Assembly: GCA_964017065.1 (NCBI GenBank)
Contig: OZ024792.1
Coordinates: 5,017,754 to 5,081,753 of the forward strand
DNA from: Haliclona indistincta
Lineage: Eukaryota > Porifera > Demospongiae > Haplosclerida > Chalinidae
Direction of reading: 5' to 3'
DNA length: 64,000 bases
Numbering within the stretch: position 1 is the first letter of the stretch; every line of letters begins with the position of its first letter. The notes beneath the pieces are model-generated. The model was given only the letters and a program-made list of their open reading frames with translations. It was not told where the DNA came from and ran no database searches. This document shows, one piece after another, positions 1 through 11,002 of the stretch. The translations under genes were made by a program, and so were the position numbers.

Positions 1-3000
1 AGTCAACAAACAGTGTAGAATGGTCACTAATGCTATGAGAGCTAAAATCTAAAATGGTTGTCATCTAAGACATCCACCACTTCTCTATTGCTAATGAAAA
101 TTTATTATCTAGTCTACTATGACTGTACCACTCACCCTTACTGCTGTCCCACCCAAAGCTAGTGGTGATGTCAGTGGTTTCCACTGCTCTCTTGTCTACA
201 GTCTAGGAGCAGAGGGAGGTAAGACATTAACAATGGAATGCCGGGAAGATACCTGCAGTTGTAAAAACAGACGTTGGAGCTGATATGGAATGCATTTGTT
301 GGCTTTCAAAGTAGCTTGACCATTGGCTGCCTTTTGATCCTCTTCCTTTGGCTCATATCTCCACCTGAAGAATACAGTAAAGCATTGAAGGTACTGCTAT
401 TTTGTAAAAACTTTCTTATTCAAGTTTTCACAAATAGTAACATACAAACAAACAGTAAGAAACAACAGAGACATTAAATAAAGTGTCCAAGCGATTTTTA
501 AAATCTACTGCAGGAGATTAGTTTCTATTGTTGCTTTGTTCTCTCTAATTCATTACGAATCGACTGCAAGTCAAACGACTAAAATCGGTGAAGAAACTGC
601 AGAGATATTCTTGAAAAACTTTTAGTAATTGGCATAAATTTTTCAAGAGATTTTCAATTGGAAATACATTATCTTCAGTGTCCACCCTTCGTCACGTGAG
701 CAATAGCTTTGTACTGAAAAAGAGAAGACAGCAGAAAAAAATCAACCAAACTAATAAGATAATGGATGCATGAAACTAAATTTATAATTATTTTATCTTT
801 AAAAATAGTAACAGGAACCAGATTATATTTTTTCACAAAAAAACTAAAATAAAGTGTAATGCAAAATGAGCAATATGTACACTGAGATGCAGCTGAGATG
901 TAATACAAAGACACTTATATGTAACAATATATATACAAAACAGTTACTAAATTATTTATGCTAAAGTTAATACTAATAATAATAATTACAACAAAGAAAC
1001 AACAACAAAAATACCGAAAAGAAACAGAAATAGTCAGGCCACCAAACAGGCAGTTCCCAAGATGGAAGCCGCATTGCCTCTTTGAACTGCCACAGACAAA
1101 CGCTGGACCAAGTATGAACGGCTGAGTGGGTCACCAGTTTGTAATGCGATCCTCTTGCCCAAATCCTTGATGAATTTAAGAGACCTCTCACCAAAAGTGC
1201 CCATGGTCTCAATCGCAATTGGCACAAACATGTACAGTGACCGATCAAGTCGACTGTACTTAGCAATTTTTCTGTTCTCTGCCTGAGCTGCCACAGTGCC
1301 CGGTGCAATAACAGCAGCTGCTCTATACGAGGGAGCAAGAGTGTCAGGGCACGTAAAATCCCAGACGACACACTTGCCACGTTCCCAGGGCACAACTGAA
1401 ACCCCATCAGGTCTCTTGCCATCTGTTCGAGAAAGACCGAGTGGTTCAAGACGAGCAGGAATTGCTGCTGTTGTGAAGGCTCGATGGATTATTGAATAAT
1501 AAAAGTTTTAATAAAATTATGAGCGTTCAAATTGCGTTAGTGTATTTTATAGCTTAATACAAGCTTGACAAACTATTATTAATATTTTGCGAGTAGTAAT
1601 TCACCATGTAACAGGCTAGTTTGGATCGATGTATAGGCAACAAAGGGCGCTGGATCGTTCTATGATATCATGCGATGTTGGTATGTAGCTATAGACGATC
1701 TAGTTAGCAAAAAGCATCCATACTTTATTTAATAATACTATACTTTAACTCAAGACTGTCATAAACGAAAAGATCAGTTTATTGCGATTAGAATGGTACC
1801 TGATTTGTCCATTATGCGCCTATCAATGTCACGCTCCACCCCCCCCAGTACGGGACAGAGGTGGGAGTTGTACGGGATTATACAATGCAATTTTGCCCGA
1901 GGGTCGGGCATTTGACCAACTCCGGTTACGCTTGGATTTTATGGTATACGTATAGCTGAGTCATTCTTCTTTATATATAAGGTCAAATCCCGTATATAGG
2001 AGAGGGGCAGGGTGGGGATATAGATGAGATTGGTAGGGGAATTCCATCGCCAACTTTGCCCCACCCTGGGGCTTTTGACTTCCTGTTTGTGCAAATCCCC
2101 TACTAGCCCCGTACTGGGGGGGTGGGGCGTGACATTGATAGGCGCATTATTGATCGGGTTTTGGCATCGCGCGAGTTATCTGAAGTTATGTACTGATTGT
2201 ACTAAAATTGTAATACATTTTCCACTTGAAAATTTTTGCGCATGCGCGCTAACCCTAGGACTAGCTACTTAAGATTTACACGTTTTCCGTCATACATGTA
2301 ACTTGTAACGTGCACGTGTAGATGATCACGTGAGCATCGCCACACGTTCGAGTACGCGTCAATTTCCCCTGTTCTAAACGTGTAGCACCCCGTCTACAGG
2401 TAGGCCGTTTCCCTGTAGATCCTGTTGCTCGAGACGATGTAAGTTCCACGTTTGTTATAGTTAATTAAGCATGTACCTCGGTGCCTGCTCTACATGTTGG
2501 ACTGTTTAAAATCTAGATGTGCGCTGTCTGTCATCTGCAGCACTCGTCTACTCTGAACACGAGCAACCGTAGATTCACTTGCCACTTGCACTGCTGGAAG
2601 CTCATCTGGGGCAACAAACTTGTTCAGGCAGTTGATTTTAGAGTATAAAAGCCATGTCTTAGTGCAAAACCTGGATTCTGATTGCTCATCGTCTTCCTGC
2701 GTAGCCGTCTAACAAGAAGTATTTTGAGGCATCTGTAAAATCCAAATCACCTACGGAATTTTACCTGTAACGCCTAACGCGAGTTACAGGTTACACATTA
2801 TACGTAAAAAAAATCTAAAGGTGTCTAATAACTGTTTTGTGTACACTGTACCTGTAGAGTGCATTTCTGAACTCAGGGGTCATGTACAGAGACTGGAGCA
2901 AACTGTTTAAATAACCCATCTTAGCCTGATTCACAAGACCAACAAATCCTGCAAAAAACAGGATGAGACTATTATGTGACTAAAGGTAGCAATGAGACCT

Positions 3001-5284
3001 GTTTCAGAGCGTCCGTAGTGATAGCGTCCGCGTCCGTAGTGATAGCGTCTGTAGCCATAGTTACTGCTACCGTAGCTATTGCTGTATCCATAATTGGGTG
3101 AGGAGTAGTTGTTATACTGGTACCCAGTCCCAGTTTGCTGTGAGGAGGAGCTGTGGTGCGATGAGTGCTGCTGGGTGGAGCTACTAGTGGTGCCGGCCGA
3201 AGTGAGGGCAGTGGATACCTGCCGAGGAGAGGAGAATAGATGAGACACGAAGAATACAATATTTTTAATAGGTGAAGGAGGGAAGTGGTAGGGAGGAGAG
3301 AGGGAGGGAGAGCTACAAGTAATCATTCATTGGGATTTTCCCCACTTTTCGTGCAATAGTTGATAGTTCCATTATTAGTGTAACAGAAATGGAGTACACA
3401 CACCTTCACTTTCTCAGGAGGTCCTGTCTGATTCTCTCTGATCAACAGCCTGGTGCGAGTAGGTTCCTTGGGCATGTCCAGCTCATAGAGTGTGGCAGTA
3501 GAGTGTATGTCAAGAAGCACCTCCTCTTCTCCAGTGTTGACCGTCCTAACCCACACCAGATCAAACGTGCTTTCAACATAGCCTAGAGAGAAAAAATATA
3601 TATAATGTTAAATGCATTATCAATACTACAAGTAAAGTAAAATAAGTTCTTAACAAAAACTAAAAAGTGCAGGGAAGATGCTTGCAAGTAAAGGAACAAA
3701 TTAAATGAACAAGATGGAGTAATGCTTTCAAAAGTAAAAGTGCAGTATCCCTATGTCAGCGGCTTGAACATAAAGTTCCTGCATCTTCAGCTTAGAACCA
3801 AGGTTGGGCTGCACTTGATCTATCGTGGTACATGCACTTAGGCCATAATAATTTTTTATCACTCTTGAAAGTAAATCATTCTCGAGTATAAATTGGTGTA
3901 AAAGAAAAGTTGCAGCTGTGGCGCACAAACTCTGCATTACACATAATGTGTTCAGTAAATTGTTCTAGAATATTTCTTGCCTTGATCTGGAGTGTAAACA
4001 ATGCACGAGATCATAGTCATTAATGGGCATGTCAACACTACGTAATACGTATTGCCTGTACAAAATCTAGGTTTTTCGCAGAATACTCACTTCTACTGAT
4101 GATGCTTATTTAGCAAGTAAGTACACTAACAAGTGCATAATAATGTGCAGAACTCGGATGATACATGTATCATTGGCATTGTCAAAATACATACCGAACT
4201 CTCTATTTCTCAAAAAACTATTTCATGAATATGCAAATTAGTTGTGGTCATTTTTGTTTTGAAAAATGAGCCAGTTTCAAAGCAGCCATGCAAACAAATG
4301 CTGCCATGTCTGTTTTATATAAGTTTGGAAAGAAGACTTGCTGGGTTAAGATGAGCTGTTTGTGGCAAATACACAAACGTGGCAAACACACAAATGAAGA
4401 CCCTAAGCAGCTTCATGATGTCTGTACTGTGTAGCGTTTCAACATAATTTTACTGATATTATCAGAGAAACTTGACAGGTGCAGCACTCACCAGTATGCT
4501 GTGTGTATCATTTGGTGTGTGTGTGTTTGCACCATTTCCCTAAAATTGATGGCAGCAAACTACAATATAATGAAAGAGCTTGATGTTTAATGTTGCAACG
4601 TACAAGGTTTCAATATCTGCATGTTGCTCAAAATGTATGTCCTCAGGAAAATTAAACTTCGCTGAATATAGAAAGCTTCAACTGATTTGACTCTTGTTGG
4701 TAGTACACATTTACAAGTTTCATTCGCCATTTTTCTTCAAAATAGTTCCAATCAATGCAGCATTTCAAGTAAAAATTTGTGTTGTGCTACAACATTGTAT
4801 AACAACATTACTGTTCATGTATCTGACATTAATTTGAGTGATACCTAAACTTGCCATTGTGTATTTGTATGAGATTTAATTAACAGTCAATGGCCTGTAC
4901 AATTCAAATATCAGTTGAGTCTTTGTTACTGGGGTATTGCCATGATGAGAACTTGAATGAGCTCATTTTGCACATGTATTTATACAATGTCTGTAGCCCA
5001 CCTGCTTCGTTGGCTATGGCAATGTACAAGTCAGCTACAGCAGAGGAGAATGGTAGTGAGTAGTCGAATCGCTTGGACGTAGTTTCAACTGTGACCACAC
5101 ATAACACAGAGGCTTCGCTGGTATCACTGGTCGTCTTATTGTACACAGTTAGCTCTCTCATGTTATCATCTCCAGGCGGTATCATATCATTAGTGACCTC
5201 ACGAGCAGCATCGCCCTCGTCTGATTCCACATCATCAGCAGGACTTGCTTCTTCAATCACGCCGTCGGCTTCAGCCAACATCAT
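1..5284 (-). CDS. USP47: USP47-like ubiquitin hydrolase, copy A, N-terminal half (runs off left edge)
   Basis: Ubiquitin-specific protease of the USP47 family, which removes ubiquitin from protein substrates. Exons read on the minus strand: 5284-5002, 3582-3404, 3218-2999, 2948-2852, 364-253 and 202-136, each with GT-AG borders and matching phase. Exons 1-2 give the N-terminal ubiquitin-like region ([10 protein letters not shown]). Exon 3 is a Ser/Gln and Tyr/Gly-rich linker ending SETG. Exon 4 is the Cys box, normally NQAMTCYLN. Later exons give the region before [11 protein letters not shown], whose exon lies just outside the window. In exon 4 the triplet MTC reads KMG, so the nucleophilic cysteine is glycine. 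The intron 365-2851 is about 2.3 kb longer than in copy C and holds a retroelement fragment and a small inverted-repeat element. The start at 5284 is the first in-frame Met; an upstream exon is possible. This is the only copy here with the normal N-terminus. Family identity is sure; activity is doubtful. Confidence 0.85.
1034..1490 (-). pseudogene. retroelement-type endonuclease-like fragment inside a USP47-A intron
   Basis: An open minus-strand frame continues upstream of the first Met and reads [20 protein letters not shown], then [31 protein letters not shown] and a tail ending [17 protein letters not shown] recognise this from proteins repeated in many invertebrate genomes, usually next to reverse transcriptase remnants. 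The order Asp, then Ala-Glu-x-x-Lys, then Lys-Tyr resembles a PD-(D/E)XK nuclease core; that reading is inference. No reverse transcriptase was found beside it, so it is probably the 3' end of a truncated element. It lies in the intron between the Cys-box exon and the next exon of copy A, on the same strand. Confidence 0.55.
1811..2150. mobile_element. small inverted-repeat element (MITE-like)
   Basis: About 40 bases at 1813-1853 (GCGCCTATCAATGTCACGC, then a C-run and AGTACGGG) recur inverted at 2109-2149. The centre is about 250 bases and has no coding signal. It sits in the long intron of USP47-A, which copy C lacks, consistent with later insertion. A clear target duplication was not seen. 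Confidence 0.6.
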
Positions 5285-6018
5285 AACATTAGTGACCTTG
5301 TGAGAGAAAGGAAACAGAATAATAGATTACAAAAGCAGTCAACATAAAGAGACAACAAATCACATGTAAAACTTTGTACCTTAGATCGTATTATTATTTT
5401 TTGCAGACAATGCAAATTAAAGCCAAACGGTGATTTTGCAAAAACAATTTTCACAAATTGAGAGCATGCCACGTGGAAATGTATAGCTAAAGCTACATAC
5501 CCAAAATTTTCATCCCATTTAAATTTCGCGAATGCATGCTAATCCGCGAAATATTTAACGTTCACAAAAAATACGATCGACGGTTAAGGTTACGGGATAC
5601 TTATATGATGGGCGTGGCCTGCATTTCTTTGTGCTGTCAGCAAACAGTGAAGGAGCTAGCTCTATGTACTGATACTTGGAATAATTATTCGAGAGCAATA
5701 GATAAAGTTGCTTATTCCTGAAATGATAGACTAGCTGTAAAGCGAGAAAAATGGTGTCTGCAACGTCAAATCCATAAACACATCTTTGCGTAGCTTGGAG
5801 ACAAAGAGAGACGTCACAAAAAGCTCTCGTCAATCCCTTCGAAAGGCCTTTCTTTATCTAGCAGGCCAAGCGGCTTTCTCTGCATTTCCTTCCAGAAGCT
5901 TATGTTTGTTCTAAAAAATGCAACACAAAATGCAACACAAAATACATTGATTACTGCAAACAACTGACAGCGTACTGCTCCAGTAGCCTGTAACCTTTAT
6001 GTATAATTATGTTATATG
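5285..6018. other. 5' flank of USP47-A, no gene seen
   Basis: AT-rich sequence upstream of the USP47-A start codon. It presumably contains the promoter or a non-coding first exon, but no TATA box, initiator or recognisable coding exon could be supported. Short open frames here lack splice borders or family resemblance. Confidence 0.3.
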
Positions 6019-6121
6019 CAAACCGTGGATCGGGACAATCCGTGGATTGCACGGATCCACGCTTTGTGCGGGCAATCCATAGATTGCACGACTCGTGCGC
6101 AATCCATGGATTGCGCAACTT
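6019..6121. repeat. palindrome cluster, left arm of a dispersed inverted pair
   Basis: Three variants of the 14-base palindrome CAATCCATGGATTG (near 6038, 6074 and 6101) lie among GC-rich spacers. The block begins GCAAACCGTGGATCGG. The same block recurs inverted at 9290-9437, so the two may be ends of one 3.4 kb composite insertion. Confidence 0.6.
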
Positions 6122-6162
6122 TACGCTCACGTGTTCAGTTCTGGGAATGCTGTTGGCTCATT

Positions 6163-6766
6163 TTAACCCTTTAACCCCTAATGACGCCTTTAGGCGTCAT
6201 AATTAGTACCACCCACATTGGACATCATAAATAGTGTGTAGAGTGCCTCAGAAATCTCAAATTAAGCCAAAGTGTAGAATGGGAATTTTCCAAAAAAAAA
6301 CAAAATTGTTTCTCGCGCCTATTCAACTAAAACATTACTGTAACCGAAGATTGACATAGGCTTGTATTCCGTAGGGTGGAACCGAAAGGCGCTTGGTGGC
6401 GCGGAATTTTTTGCATTTTTGTGGCTTCAGGATGCCCTGAAACGCACACTTTGCATTGATCATGGTCTAAACTGTCCTGTTTGCTCACCTGGACACCACC
6501 AGGTTTTTGTATCATTCACCATGGCTAGACGAAGACCAAAATCAGCTGAAAAATGACGAGGCCGCAACACTTAAGTGGCTTCAGTTCCGAAGTGGGAGTG
6601 GCCAACTTGGAGTTTAGCACATGGTCGTAAAATTTTATATACCAGGAGAAGAGGGTGCTAGTTTGGAACAGCTAGCGTACGGGATGGTGGAGAAAATTGC
6701 AAGACAAACTACCAGTTTAGACCAGGTCAAAATTTGGACGAAATAATTCAGCAATTAAAGGGTTAA
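6163..6766. mobile_element. piggyBac-type non-autonomous element with TTAA duplication
   Basis: The left end reads TTAA then CCCTTTAA (6163-6174) and the right end reads TTAAAGGG then TTAA (6755-6766). A TTAA target duplication with ends starting CCC is typical of the piggyBac superfamily. About 600 bases, no transposase. The inner sequence holds only short meaningless frames. Confidence 0.65.
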
Positions 6767-7097
6767 GGCTGTGCAAGCTGATGTCAAGGGGAGGAAACGC
6801 AAGGGATAAACCAGATGAAGACAAGGAAGGAGAATGAGAGTGTAGAAAGCAAGAAAACCTAGAGGAGCAAGGTCAAAGGAGATGAGCCGGATGCATGATC
6901 TGATCAGGAGGAGAGCTGAACTCATGATAAATGACTGTTGGAGCCAACACTAAAAGTTGCCCAGCTATGTATGCTATCGTTACATAAATTTACAGTTGAT
7001 AAACAGCTGACACTATTATTTAAATTAATAGCCTTAATTCAATCAAGCACACAGTAAAGTAATTTTTGTAAGGTCAGAAGATTGTGTAGTTACACTA

Positions 7098-8314
7098 TTA
7101 AGGGTGCAGTGTCACGCCCACGCATGTATTTTTGGCTGGTTGCTAGGGGACTGTATCTCAGAAACTACTGCTGATATTCCAAGAAACTAAAGACCTATGC
7201 TATAAGACTGGCGAAGGCTGCAAACTATGAGCGCTGAAAGTGCCAGACGGAAACGTGACGGGCGCGGCTAGATACAACGCTTAGGCTAATAAAACTTTCG
7301 TTCACTCAGGCAGTAGAACTTCAGATTTGGGATATATACGTACTTTAACAAGGCGAAGGCAGTAACGTAGAGCTTTTTCGTGTATTGTGCTTGAAAGTGC
7401 GATTATGAGCTGCTTACCTCGTTGTTTTCCTACTCAGAGTGTGTTTATTAAAAAAAAACTCTACGTTAAGGTCTTTATCTGGTCGCTAATAGTCATATAT
7501 CCAAGTTTGGATCTATTCTGAAGGCCACAGACAGAGTTTTATTGAGGAATGTATTGTTCACGATCTTGCCTGCTCCTGTGCCTGGCTACTGTCACTTATT
7601 AGTATTGTTAATGTGCTTGTATAAACAGTGAATATCATTTGTGGTGTGTAATAATGTCCAACTTGTACATTCCTGAATAAGTTAATGGTTGTTAGCAAGA
7701 GTAAATAATAGAAGAGAGAGTATCCAACTCCAATATACCCGTCAAGGACACTCTCGGGAAAGTAACGTGACCAGCACGCGAGCAGATGACGTTTATCGGT
7801 ATTATTTATTCATCGTGTAACGTCATGACTTAGTATGCGCGCCCGCGATCACGATTGCAACAGCACTTGAAAGTCAAGGCTAGCATTTTCAAGTCGGATG
7901 CGTGATATAGAGCCTGCAGGTGGATGCCAGTACCACAGTTTGAAGTCCACCAGAAGATGGCTATCTTATTTGGTCACGGTGCGTCCCACACAAAATTTAA
8001 GCCGCCGTTTTCCCCAGCAGTGTTTAAGGCAGAAATAAAACTATCTGGTGAACGAGTGGCTGCTCGCTTTGACTGTGGAGCGGAGTCGCTTGCTGTTTAT
8101 CGAGCTGTTTACAAATGTATAGCTTCAAGGTGTAGGCGGGGCGCGACAACAAGCTACGTAGGCAAGATTTCCACTGCCACATGTACGTCAGATTACGTCA
8201 ATTTGCTCGCGTGCTGGTCACGTTACTTTCCCGAGAGTGTCCCTGACGGGTATATTGGAGTTGGATACTCTCTCTTCTATTATTTACTCTTGTTGTTAGG
8301 GACTGCACCCTTAA
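7098..8314. mobile_element. TTAA-flanked element with nested inverted repeat
   Basis: TTAA followed by GGGTGCAGT at 7098-7110 is mirrored by ACTGCACCC then TTAA at 8302-8314. Inside lies a second inverted pair of about 90 bases, near 7696-7785 and 8203-8292, containing GAGAGTATCCAACTCCAATA. A 399-base plus-strand open frame at 7924-8322 runs across the right arm and resembles no family I know, so it is not called. A piece of the inner arm (to about 11052) also abuts the start of the kinase gene. Confidence 0.6.
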
Positions 8315-8421
8315 TTTTTTAGATATAATGGCAACTACAGAAGACCCAATGAAGAGGATCAACCTACTTCTACAATTAATTTTTTACTTTATCTCATTTT
8401 CACTACACTGTACCGGCAACA

Positions 8422-8885
8422 CAATAGGGGTTTTCCAAAAGTACGTCATCTACAACAATTACCATAGCAACGCGTGCGGCCGCCATTTTGTTTGGGTCCA
8501 CTTGTACAAAATTCACCGCCTGTACTATCTTAGACTGCACTATCACAACTATAATGAATACAAGCTTGTAGGTTGATGACATTTCTTGCTAACCATGAAC
8601 CTGAGAAGTTGTGATATGCCGATCTAGCCACACGATCTGCAGTACTAGCGATAGCCACGCCACTGGCATGCGTACAGCCATGATCCTATATTAAACCATG
8701 TATTTAGTTGGAAAGGCACCTGGAATACCATCAACCTACAAGCTGGTATTCATTATAGTTGTGATATTGCAGTCTGAGATAGTACAGGTGGTGAATCTTG
8801 TACAAGTGGACCCAAACAAAATGGCGGCCGCACGCGTTGCTATGGTAATTGTCGTAGATGACGTACTTTTGGAAAACCCCTATTG
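8422..8885. mobile_element. foldback MITE with long inverted arms
   Basis: Bases 8422-8578 and 8728-8885 are inverted copies of about 157 bases. Both ends carry CAATAGGGGTTTTCCAAAAG, and each arm contains GCCGCCATTTTGTTTGGG or its complement. Short spacer, no coding capacity. No convincing target duplication was identified. Confidence 0.75.
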
Positions 8886-9289
8886 CTTTAACTCAAAACC
8901 CATAATGCTATCTCTAATCTTCCCACCCTTTCCTTACTCCACCCACCAGACATTTTTATGTGGAGCACTCTCTCACAATGAAGTCACCAAAATTTCCTCT
9001 TGATCTTATCTAGTTACAAAAAATTGCCTCTCTATTTCAACTATAAAGCTATTAATTTTTGTATTTTTATTGTCACCGTCACTATCATTATTGGTCTGGA
9101 CAGACATTGCTGTGGAGTCATAAGAAAGAGATGATCATTAATAATTGAAGATGCTAACTGAGGCTTTGACTGATAACTCAGTATAAGCAGCATGCAGCCA
9201 TCATTGCTGCATACTGTCCTCTTGTTAGTAGCACAAAATCCAAACAAGCACACATGCAGCAATTCTGGTCCACATTGAAAACAGCGGAC

Positions 9290-9437
9290 GTCAATCCATG
9301 GTTTGGTCAGATCCATGCTTAGCTCCCTTGTTTGCGCAATCCATGGATTGAGCGGACAATCTATGGATGGCTGCGCAAAGCATGGATCCATGCTTTGCGC
9401 AGCACAATCCATGGATTGTTCCGATCCACGGTTTGCG
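9290..9437. repeat. palindrome cluster, right arm of a dispersed inverted pair
   Basis: Inverted relative of the block at 6019-6121. CAATCCATGGATTG appears near 9338 and 9402, with a degenerate form near 9357, and the block ends CCGATCCACGGTTTGCGC. The pair encloses three further small elements. Confidence 0.6.
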
Positions 9438-9482
9438 CACAAGATATATTGTTAAATCACAGCTAGCTTAATAAGACCTTAC

Positions 9483-10990
9483 ATGCAACATGTGCTTCTC
9501 TTTGTCTTGAGTCTTCTTGTCACATAGTTCTTGTTTAATTTCCTTAGTGGGCACATATCCTTCCTCTTCTTCTTTAAGTATTTGCTTCTCTTGAGCTCTT
9601 TGCTGAACCTGTATGTGGTATCTAGCTGACCAGTACAAACTCATTAATCGCCTTATAGTCCACCTTTAGTAGATTTTCCTCTAAAATCCTACATTTCTGT
9701 TGTTCAGCTGATAGTTGGGACTCAAGTGCCTAAAATTAAAACAGAATTTCTAATAATGCACAATCAGTTTGTAAACCTGATTTGATAACATCAATGTGTC
9801 AAGTTGATGTTGGAATTCTTTCTTCTGCTTTTCAGCTATGGATCTGTATTTTAGCAACTGTTCCTCATTGTATTTCTCTGTTCTTTTCAGATTTTGTTGA
9901 ATTCTATTTTCAGCTGTGTAACATTTAGAAAAGTAAATTATCGCATGCATTACACAGTACCTCTAGCCAGCTGTTCTTTGAATGCATGGTTTGCTCGTTC
10001 TTTAGCAATAATGGTCTGATCTCTTTCCTTCACTCTATTGTTCAGTGTTTCTAATTCAGCACTTTGTCGGTTCAGTTCAGCCAGTGTCTCCAGAGTGTTA
10101 ATGTGTGGTAATGGCTGCCGTTTGCACTGCTCTTCCATTTTTCTTGCCAGTTCTCTACTGCGCGGTCGTTGGTCAGGAATGTCACGCAAACATTGGATGG
10201 TAATAGTGAAAAGAGGATGGCGATGACCACCCATCTGATCCAGTGAACTACGACGCTTGCCAACCTGCATCTCTTTTCTTTTGAAATCTTCTTCAGTGAC
10301 AGTAAAATCTTGAACATGAGGAGGTTCTTGAATGATCAAGTATATGGCAAGATGACCAAATGAGAATATATCGAGCTTATCACTGTATCTTGGTGGTCGT
10401 GCAAGAGACTCTGGAGGCATAAAGTCTGGAGCTCCAGGACACAATGTTCTAGTTCGCACTAGTGCTGCTTCTCTGTCAAACAGCTTAGCTACTCCAAGGT
10501 CAGCAATCTTTGCTCTGAGAGACTCGGTGAGCAGCACGTTGCCAGCATTGAGGTCACGATGTATGATAGGGATGGAGTGGAGGTAGGCCAGACCATAGGC
10601 CACATCTCTGAGAATGCTGGTCTTGTAAGGGAGAGGGATGTTGGGGTATGTCTTCATGCAGTGCTCCAGGTCCATGTGCATGTACTCCATGATGAGACTG
10701 ATGTCTGCCTCGTCACGACCATAATGAACTCCCATGAACTGGACTATGTTGGGATGGCGAAGACCACTGTGGAGTTCACACTCTCGTCGAAAACTGTCGA
10801 TAACTCCTCTTCTCTGCTGTGCTCCTACTGGCTCTTGTGCTCCTCTTCCGACCAGTATATCATGGAGGCGCTTGGCAATACATGGAAGACCATTGACTCG
10901 TACCTCGTACACTATACCATAACAACCTCGTCCTCTCGACCTTCCATCGCTTAGGCCTTCAACAGACTTAATTTCACTCTTGCCAGCCAT
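9483..10990 (-). CDS. protein kinase (TKL/TK-like) with coiled-coil C-terminus
   Basis: Exons 10990-9961, 9913-9777, 9729-9664 and 9608-9483 join in frame. The kinase domain shows the glycine loop (GRGCYGIVYEV), the ATP lysine (PCIAKRL), the catalytic loop HRDLNAGN, DLG in place of DFG, and a PE of the activation segment (FMPPES). All catalytic residues are present, so it is probably active. Residues after about 300 and the three following exons are charged heptad-like sequence (ENRIQQNLKRTEKY, LESQLSAEQQKCRILEENL), predicting a coiled coil. The start chosen is the ATG before AGKSEIK at 10990; the longer frame begins at a CTG. The 3' end is uncertain: no terminal exon with a stop was identified left of 9483, where transposon sequence begins. 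A broken copy lies at 32375-32806. Substrate and pathway cannot be told. Confidence 0.75.
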
Positions 10991-11002
10991 GCAGACAGGC
11001 AA

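Noticed and set aside
6362..6556. Plus-strand frame inside the piggyBac-type element as a transposase fragment
   Set aside because: Too short, and no catalytic or zinc-binding motif of the family is visible.
7924..8322. 132-residue plus-strand protein
   Set aside because: It runs across the right inverted arm and over the end of a TTAA-flanked element, and has no family motif.
10559..10954. Plus-strand frame opposite the kinase (also 32450-32767 on the minus strand)
   Set aside because: Shadow frames of the kinase coding sequence and its pseudogene.
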